Source: Hippasteria phrygiana (taxonomy: Eukaryota > Echinodermata > Asteroidea > Valvatida > Goniasteridae). Taken from it: 64,000 nucleotides of DNA. Below the pieces are notes generated by a model. It did no database searches. It saw nothing but the letters and a program-made list of their open reading frames with translations, and was not told the origin of the DNA. Location: the NCBI GenBank assembly GCA_037893225.1, contig JAZGUH010000628.1:1178001-1242000 (forward strand), in the 5' to 3' direction. A program made the translations under genes and the position numbers. Every line of letters begins with the position of its first letter. The first letter of the stretch is position 1. Of the stretch, positions 57,836-64,000 are shown in pieces.

Positions 57836-58333
57836 ATATAACTTACGAAGGGTGCATGAGGGCTAAACGTAATACATAATGGTGCACGATTTGTCATTTG
57901 TTTTATCATGCACCGCAAAAAATGTGTAGCATGCACTGGTTCCCTGCTTTGACTGCGTAAAGAGAAAAGGAGTTTATGGGAAGCAACGAAATCTGCAAAT
58001 AGCCTGGCCCCGAATTTTGTGTGTAATGTTTATCAGTTACGGGTGGTCTGGGTACCATTTACAGTCCCCAAAACGTGTGTGGGTTGATGCAGTTTTCGCT
58101 CACGTTTGGCCGTATTTTTATCGGTTTTCTTCCCTGTTTTTTAACATTCTGTGGACAGTATAGTTGAAGTGAAGTCATTTAGGATTGTAACGTTAGTATC
58201 ACAACGCCAACATTTTAACGTTTATAAATTCTGTGCTATAAGTATAATTATATAAAAAACCTTGAACATTTCAAGTTCAACATTGTCAATGTAAAACCTT
58301 CTGAATTTGTTGAAATTTGTCTTATTTCTACAG

Positions 58334-58452
58334 AAAATATGGAGGACAAGGATTCATTCATGCTTCTTGATCTGTGTGCAGACTAGAGAGCTGATACCAC
58401 ACGTAGGTCCCCGCGTGATGTTTCCAGCCTGAAGACTTTCAAAGAAGATGAG
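58334..58452 (+). pseudogene. Exon 2 of the SAM-like gene with frame lesions
   Basis: After TTTCTACAG the phase-1 frame continues ENMEDKDSFMLLDLCAD and then hits TAG at 58384. A shift of frame restores TRELIPHVGPRVMF, which fits the C-terminal half of a SAM domain (the LxLxxL-x-ELIPxxGPRxxF pattern of many SAM proteins). A further shift gives LKTFKEDE up to GAG/GTACAT, a fair donor. Two frame breaks within 120 bp suggest inactivation; an alternative acceptor (TGTGCAG at 58380) could exclude part of the exon but would not repair both breaks. Confidence 0.45.
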
Positions 58453-58581
58453 GTACATGTAATAATGTACCTTTCCTATTTATTTGACTTGTGAATCTTT
58501 TATGCCAGTAAAAAATAACTAGCAACAGTATTTGAACATTCCAACAGGTTGTAACAGGAGGTAATGTCGTCTTTTTTGATC

Positions 58582-59589
58582 GGTGTATACTACTTCCAAA
58601 AATGTAAGGCTCTCCGTTAGCCTTACAAGGATATTTGATTTTGGTCCCCGTAACTCAATGGGATTTGCAATACGCTTTTGTGATATCATTTACAATGTTC
58701 CAGAATTCCACTTTCCCAAACGTTAATCTCCCCAGAAGGTTATCCAATCCCTGCTACATATCTTTCAGACTTTTGCGGCACATTTGCGGAACATTGAAAC
58801 GGACAATTTATTGAGTAATGGAGTTTTTACTCACCAACCGACGTATTCAGCCGAGATGAACATGGCGTCGCACAGCTGACTGATACAGTCCACCAGAATG
58901 CGCATGCGCGTGGATTTTTCGAAGAAATTTGGGGCTCGACCATTTTTTGAAGGAGGGGGGCATCTTGTCTACATCGCGCCTTGGTGATGTGTGGAATGTA
59001 TGTTTTTATCCAGATTAGATACCGCATACAAAAACAAATGCAAAATTGAATGTCAGCGAATTTTGAACGTTATAATGATCCAATACCGACTATTAATCAT
59101 CACAAAAAATATTCCGTAAATGTTCATTTTAAAACTGAAGGAATGTTCAAACACACACAACAATGTGTAAAGCGCGTCATGCACACATCACCGTTGCGCG
59201 ATGTAGACAAGATGCCTCCTTCAAAAAATGGTCGAGCCCCAAATTTCTTCGAAAAATCCACGCGCATGCGCATTCTGGTGGACTGTATTAGTCAGCTGTG
59301 CGACGCCATGTTCATCTCGGCTGAATACGTCGGTTGGTGAGTAAAAACTCCATTACTCAATAAATTGTCCGTTTCAATGTTCCGCAAATGTGCCGCAAAA
59401 GTCTGAAAGATATGTAGCAGGGATTGGATAACCTTCTGGGGAGATTAACGTTTGGGAAAGTGGAATTCTGGAACATTGTAAATGATATCACAAGAGCGTA
59501 TTGCAAATCCCATTGAGTTACGGGGACCAAAATCAAATATCCTTGTAAGGCTAACGGAGAGCCTTACATTTTTGGAAGTAGGTGTATAC
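58582..59589. mobile_element. Mutator-like long-TIR element (990 bp) with perfect 9-bp target duplication
   Basis: GGTGTATAC at 58582-58590 and 59581-59589 flanks a foldback element (58591-59580). The ends are TACTTCCAAAAATGTAAGGC and its inverse. The arms (58591-58993 and 59182-59580) are near-identical over about 400 bp; the visible differences are a few substitutions (for example CGCTTTTG/CGCTCTTG) and four extra G in the left arm. The 188-bp centre has no transposase. A 9-bp target duplication with very long terminal repeats is the signature of Mutator-like (MULE) elements. Each arm holds a GCGCATGCGC (NRF-1-like) site. It sits in inferred intron 2 of the plus-strand gene. Confidence 0.92.
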
Positions 59590-60032
59590 ATGTAATTTAA
59601 TCAACCAGCAGAATTGGCCAGCAAATCCTGCAATATAAAACCAGTATTGCACAACATCCTCGCCAAGCCGGAGTTATTTTTATATAACAAATTTGCATTT
59701 GTACATTTTTTTTTTCTAGGCTAACATAAAAAGTCTCTTTGTGATAATTATGGTACAAAAATGTATCGTGCATCTAATCACTCTCAATATTTTTTAAACA
59801 ATGCTCAAAGCTGATGTCATTGGTAATTTTGGAGTGTAATACAGAATCTTTGTGCTTCATGTAAAATCAAGTTCATTGGAAGTATTGTTTTATCCACAAT
59901 TGGCTCATATGGCACTGAAAAATTAAATACTCATGCATGCCATGTAATGATGGTTGAGTTGCATTTGTTGCATATGGAATGTACAAACACATGAAAAGTA
60001 GCACTAACATTAGTTTCCTAATTCTTTTGCAG
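59590..60032 (+). other. Remainder of inferred intron 2
   Basis: AT-rich; ends in a pyrimidine-rich acceptor (TTCTTTTGCAG) at 60032. No other feature seen. Confidence 0.45.
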
Positions 60033-60154
60033 AGGGTGATCGCAAAAACCTAGCAGTGTTTGTTTTGCCCTGCATATTGCCAGCTGGTGTGAAAGGGAAG
60101 AACACCAGGAGTAATGGGGATGACGCCATCAAGTCATTTATAGACCGTCAACTA
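60033..60154 (+). pseudogene. Exon 3 of the SAM-like gene (intact frame)
   Basis: After TTTTGCAG the exon gives two bases, then GDRKNLAVFVLPCILPAG, KGKNTRSNGDDAIKSFID and RQL, ending phase 0 at CTA/GTAAGA. The segment has the character of real coding sequence: hydrophobic strand, basic linker, helix. Its order before an 'xxIPEYL...QPFILVLG' exon recalls uncharacterised metazoan proteins with an N-terminal SAM domain; that resemblance is from memory and unverified. Confidence 0.5.
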
Positions 60155-60323
60155 GTAAGAATCTTTAACTTTTCATTGATAGCTAAACATAGAAATATTT
60201 ATGTATTACCGGTAAGTATAGAACACCAGATGGTTAAGCATCTGCACTAAAAATCAAGTAGGTATGATCTAAAATACGAACCGCATGTGTTATTCACAAA
60301 CGTTTAGACAAACCGAATGTACA

Positions 60324-60479
60324 GTGCTCATCAGGCATGCAACTTTTCCTTGGATCAGCTGATTTCCTCGTTTTTCACGTCACACTTATGCCATTGAAAA
60401 TTGAAAAACACTGTATAAAGTCTGTAAAGATTGGAATTTCCTGGTTTTTTAAAATTCCAAGTTGCATGGCTGTGCTCAT
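60324..60479. mobile_element. Short hAT-type MITE (about 140 bp)
   Basis: Termini CAGGCATGCAACTT (60332) and AAGTTGCATGGCT(G) (to 60471) are inverted hAT-type ends. GTGCTCAT occurs on both sides (60324-60331 and 60472-60479), giving an 8-bp target duplication if the element ends in GGCT. It lies in inferred intron 3. Confidence 0.82.
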
Positions 60480-60838
60480 TGAACAACGGCGCCAAAACAC
60501 TTTTCAAACTTAAGGGGGGTCAAAATTAGCGCCGGTGCCGGCTGGCTGCTATCATTTTTTGGTTTTTTTTATACGGAACTGCCCAGAAGGGGGGGTGCAA
60601 ATTTCCCCCTCGGACCCCGGTTCCGCCATTGAATAATAGAAAAGGGGGAAAAGACCTTAGTTGTGATGGACTGTTTCACCGTGCTACATGTACATGTACT
60701 TGCCATGCAGTTCTCCTATGGTCCCTGGCATACTAAAGACACCTTCAATATATGTAATTAAATTAATGCCATCCTATCTAACGTTTCACATTTTGAACCG
60801 CCTAGTGTTAGTTGGCCTGCCATATAGATCTAACATGT
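60480..60838 (+). other. Inferred intron 3, unassigned part
   Basis: It contains GTCAAAATTAGCGCCGGTGC (60519) and a G-rich GAAGGGGGGGTGC block that look like fragments of another dispersed element. No exon seen. Confidence 0.35.
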
Positions 60839-61295
60839 TTAAAGAGCAACTCCAACGATTTCCAACTTCTCTTAGGTTTCGATATGAAACAGATACTTGT
60901 GAATATTCTTATTTTTGATGCCGGTTTTTGTAAAAAAAAAACAGTTTTTGTTGCCTTTCTTTACGCGAGTCTATCCCAGTTTCGTGAAAAGGAGCGTGAC
61001 GTCAAAGCTCATTTATATCTAATTAATATGCATTTCTGACGTATTACCAGTGAGCATGCAACAATGCGACACGTACACATGCAAAATAACAATAACATCG
61101 CGTGCGGCTTTCTACGGTACCACATGTTTTTTTCATTTCTCAACTGCGCCACCAGAAAATGGTAACAATTTCTCTCAAAATAACACAAAATTGAGACGCA
61201 AAACAAACATGATTTTGTATTGAATAAGTAATTTATTATATATTGAACACAATAACATTAATTCTATTTTAAAAACCGTTGGAGTTGCTCTTTAA
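60839..61295. mobile_element. TTAA-flanked MITE (449 bp)
   Basis: Inverted ends AGAGCAACTCCAACG (60843) and CGTTGGAGTTGCTCT (to 61291) are flanked on both sides by TTAA (60839-60842, 61292-61295). TTAA target duplications are typical of piggyBac and Kolobok superfamilies; the ends do not decide between them. The interior lacks a transposase. It is inserted in inferred intron 3. Confidence 0.85.
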
Positions 61296-61456
61296 AGATC
61301 TAAAGATGACTTTTGCAAGATGAAATTAATATAAATATGAAATAGAAAAGTTTATGGCTCAGAAAAGATGAAGATTGTGTTCAATTGTGTGCTTTTTCTA
61401 TGCGTACAGGTCTACATAACAATTGTTATCTTTCTTTGTTTGTACTCCGACTATAG

Positions 61457-61720
61457 ATTGGTAGAAACATCCCCGAGTACCTGGATACTCCGACATTGAA
61501 ACAGCCCTTTATACTTGTCCTTGGGAAGCGACTCGAGCCAGAACAGACGCTTATCATCGTAGAGCAACATGCAATCTCCCACATATGGATGATGATCAAG
61601 GCACTAGATGTATGTTGAAATGCTTTTTTATGTACTGGATATCTCCTCCCCTTGGCAGCCATTCAGAAAGCTGTGTATGGCCTTGGAGAGGGGAAAGGGA
61701 GACAAATCGATCTCTGCGTG
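61457..61720 (+). pseudogene. Exon 4 of the SAM-like gene, with a frame break after 61609
   Basis: After GACTATAG the phase-0 frame matches the exit of exon 3 and reads IGRNIPEYLDTPTLKQPF, ILVLGKRLEPEQTLIIVEQH and AISHIWMMIKALD to 61609, where GTATGT could be a donor. Beyond this the same frame meets TGA at 61616, yet it resumes as LAAIQKAVYGLGEGKGRQ, with VLDISSP in a neighbouring frame between them. The continuity of protein-like sequence across the stop and frame change suggests the exon once ran on and has been broken. A 50-bp intron ending CCTTGGCAG (61660) is an alternative but would be unusually short. Confidence 0.5.
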
Positions 61721-63050
61721 TGTTCGGTCACTCAGAGCATTTTTTTGCTCCCAAAAACCTGAAAACCAGTGATTATATCAATCTGGAAGTACCTAGAGGT
61801 AGGGGAGGGGCTGAGAGGATTCACCCAACACTTCCCGCAGAATGGCACTCTCTGGTTGATAATCACCGATTTTCATCAATCACTTACAAACATTGCAATG
61901 TCATCAGTGAACTCTGTCTATGGATGTGCATTCAATTTCATGTTTAATTAAAAGGAAGATAAAATATATAAACATTGTCATTAAATTTTGGCAAATCTTG
62001 ACCACATCTGAGATTCAAAAATGTGGAGACAATTGCCTATGAGAGCCATAATTTGTTTTGGATGTTGTACAAAAATGTCTTCATTACACCAATGATGTTA
62101 GTGGCACATCAACCCAAACATGTAAGGTAAAACTTGAGACATTTTGCGGCAAATGATTTGTAGCCTATAAAATACCACAAGCATGTCGGTGATGATCTAT
62201 ACCCAGTGTCAAAAGTTCAGGTTAAATTTCATTAACATGCTGCATATGCCGCTTGATTAGAGCTCATGATAGAGAAGTAATTAGGAGTACATGTTCATGT
62301 ACAAATAACACTCCATTGATATTGGGGCAATATGAGTAAGTTTATTTGACAACTTGCCTATTAAACAGTGTTTACCTAATTTTGTTTCTTCAATATTAAT
62401 ATTTTCATTATTTTTGAACTCTTGCCAATTGGTTCAGACCCGCATTACCGCAGAAATATCCAGATCGAATCAAAAGATATATTTCACTCTTGATTTCAGT
62501 CACATTTTAAATTGCCGTTTCTCGGTTTGCCAAATTATAATTTTTTTCACTCACATGTACAATATACCCCATGAATGTGGGTAAGCCCAAATACATTTTA
62601 TAGTGCAGCTTTTATTCTCATATTTTAATTCGTGCATTTAGTGAATGCTGTAATTTTCTATCTTGTTTTGGGGTTAATATTTTATGTCTTTTTTATATTG
62701 TGCCATACTGTTTAAAGATATACTAATTCTGCTCTTCCAAAAATAAATCTTTGAACGAATTTTAAAAAAATGTGTTCTTTAACAAATACATAAACTTTTT
62801 GGTATTTTGAGCATCTCAAACTATGAGTCTACATAAGCTGCATGAGCGTAAATGGTCCATCCATCTGCAGTGGGAAATTTATGGTGTCCCACAATACATT
62901 CATTGACAGATATTTTTTCTCTGATGGCTCATCTGAAATCTAATAACTTTTGCAATGCTCCAAAATAGCAGTTCAGCAACATTTTGTGAAATTTAGGTAA
63001 GAGAACAAGGAATATACCTTTAAATCTGCAAAGGCTTGCAATAGCACCAC
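61721..63050. other. AT-rich stretch downstream of the gene-like structure
   Basis: No exon with splice support was recognised. Open frames near 61769-61951 and 62354-62584 have no domain features. No TE termini seen. Confidence 0.4.
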
Positions 63051-63105
63051 GTGAAACTAGTTCTCAATCAGTTGATTACTACTGCATGTTGAGCACTAGT
63101 TTCAC
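63051..63105. other. 17-bp stem hairpin, 21-nt loop
   Basis: GTGAAACTAGTTCTCAA (63051-63067) pairs with TTGAGCACTAGTTTCAC (63089-63105) with one mismatch. It could be a very short foldback MITE or a transcribed hairpin; nothing nearby favours either. Confidence 0.8.
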
Positions 63106-63275
63106 AAGGTTTTACCGCAAACTTTACCAGATAATTTCTTACTATAAAACTTTACTACGTGTACAATGTAAAGCCTCAAATCCAAAGACGTTTGACCTAG
63201 ATGATTAAAATGAGATGTTTAACTGGCAAATATCAAATGTTTCTTTCTTTTCTATTTTCTAGTTTCTCTTCTTAC

Positions 63276-63360
63276 CTTGTTAACAAGGCTCTCCAACTTG
63301 CGAGTCGGTAATGTTACCATGATTTAAGTCGGGTCCATACCAGTGTGACAAGCCTGGAAC
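63276..63360 (-). CDS. Doubtful minus-strand exon
   Basis: An acceptor-like CTCTTAG and a good GTAAGA donor bound 85 bases on the minus strand. The best frame reads VPGLSHWYGPDLNHGN and on to a TAA five bases before the donor; the other two frames have earlier stops. It may be a terminal exon, an eroded exon or chance. Product unknown. Confidence 0.2.
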
Positions 63361-63394
63361 CTAAGAGTTAGTCATAATGATCTAAATACAATCC

Positions 63395-63925
63395 AGCTCT
63401 CCGGGTCAATCCAACCCGGCACTCCGGGTCAATACTCTCCGGGTCAATCCAACCCGGGTCAATCCAACCCGGCACTCCGGGTTAATCCAACCCCGAGCCG
63501 GGTCAGGCCCCCTGTGACCCAGATTCCGGGTCAGTTTCAACCCGGAATGGGTTAAATCTGACCCGGAATGGCTGATTTTTGACCCGGATAATTCAAGGTG
63601 ACAAAATTATCGACCCGGATCTCATGAATTCAACCCACCTTCCGGGTCAATGTGTGCGTAACCCGGGTCCCGGGTCAGAAATTATTGACCCGGAAACCCA
63701 GATTCCGGGTCATAAAACTTTTGACCCGGAATCCTGGGTCAGTATTATTTGACCCGGAAACCATTTTTCCGGGTCGTTCAAAAGCGACCCTTTTCCGGGT
63801 CAGGAATTTCTGACCCGGAACTCCGGGTCATGCCAACCCGGAATGGGTCAGGCCCCCTGGGACCCGGAATCCGGGTCAGATCTGACCCTTTCCGGGTCAA
63901 ATCTGACCCGGGTGTTTTTAGAGTG
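63395..63925. mobile_element. CCGGGTCA array ending in TTTTTAGAGTG, right end
   Basis: About 530 bp of CCGGGTCA/TGACCCGG motifs in alternating orientation ends in CCCGGGTGTTTTTAGAGTG. Read in reverse, the terminus is CACTCTAAAAACACCCGGG and matches the left end at 56229. The first 100 bp contain a tandem of CCGGGTCAATCCAACCCGGC units. No CACTCTAAAAA end is seen at the left side of this array. Confidence 0.85.
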
Positions 63926-64000
63926 TGTTAATGTACAGGGCAATCATCACATATAGTTAAAGCCCAAGAGACTGCAGTGTAAGTATTTTTCCTCCATTAT

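Noticed and set aside
58827..59340. Two similar frames on opposite strands in the 58.6-59.6 kb region
   Set aside because: They are the two inverted arms of the Mutator-like element, not paired genes.

Overview
The window is eukaryotic and looks like a marine invertebrate deuterostome, most likely an echinoderm. The reasons are intron-rich, exon-poor DNA, many small DNA transposons and tRNA-derived SINEs, long G/C homopolymers, and frequent AGGCCTA-type octamers (for example near 46901, 47033, 47833, 51175, 55736 and 57819). Species identity is inference; nothing here looks prokaryotic.

Region 1 (1-36780) is one tandem satellite array with a monomer of about 306 bp, roughly 120 head-to-tail copies, and it continues beyond the left edge of the window. 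Each intact monomer carries a palindrome centred on a KpnI site (perfect over 32 bp in the best copies) and a second 7-bp dyad about 30 bp upstream. The array has nested higher-order periodicity: copies related at displacements of 1, 5, 7, 11, 17 and 48 monomers (about 307, 1526, 2141, 3366, 5204 and 14689 bp). From 36781 to about 38070 the monomers decay progressively, which marks the true right edge of the array.

Region 2 (38070-53900) is accessory intergenic or intronic DNA without a convincing gene. It holds poly-G/poly-C tracts, tRNA-derived SINE fragments, hAT and other MITEs, a 627-bp foldback, a polypurine block, and a CCAAT/GC-box cluster resembling a promoter.

Region 3 (53900-64000) contains two gene-like structures. 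On the minus strand, two phase-compatible exons (55925-55857, then 54009-53951) encode a C-x2-C-x11-C-x2-C segment followed by a short basic segment. On the plus strand, exons at 57540-57582, 58334-58452, 60033-60154 and 61457-61609 read as a SAM-domain-like protein with an uncharacterised C-terminal module; frame lesions in the second and last parts suggest a decaying gene. Several transposons sit in or near its introns, the clearest being a 990-bp Mutator-like foldback with a perfect 9-bp target duplication.

The most unusual non-satellite signal is a set of elements ending in CACTCTAAAAA-like termini whose interiors are arrays of short motifs in alternating orientation (ATTGGTTG, CCCGTAAAA and CCGGGTCA types). 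Two CCGGGTCA arrays face each other as inverted ends at 56229 and 63925, bracketing the plus-strand gene-like region.
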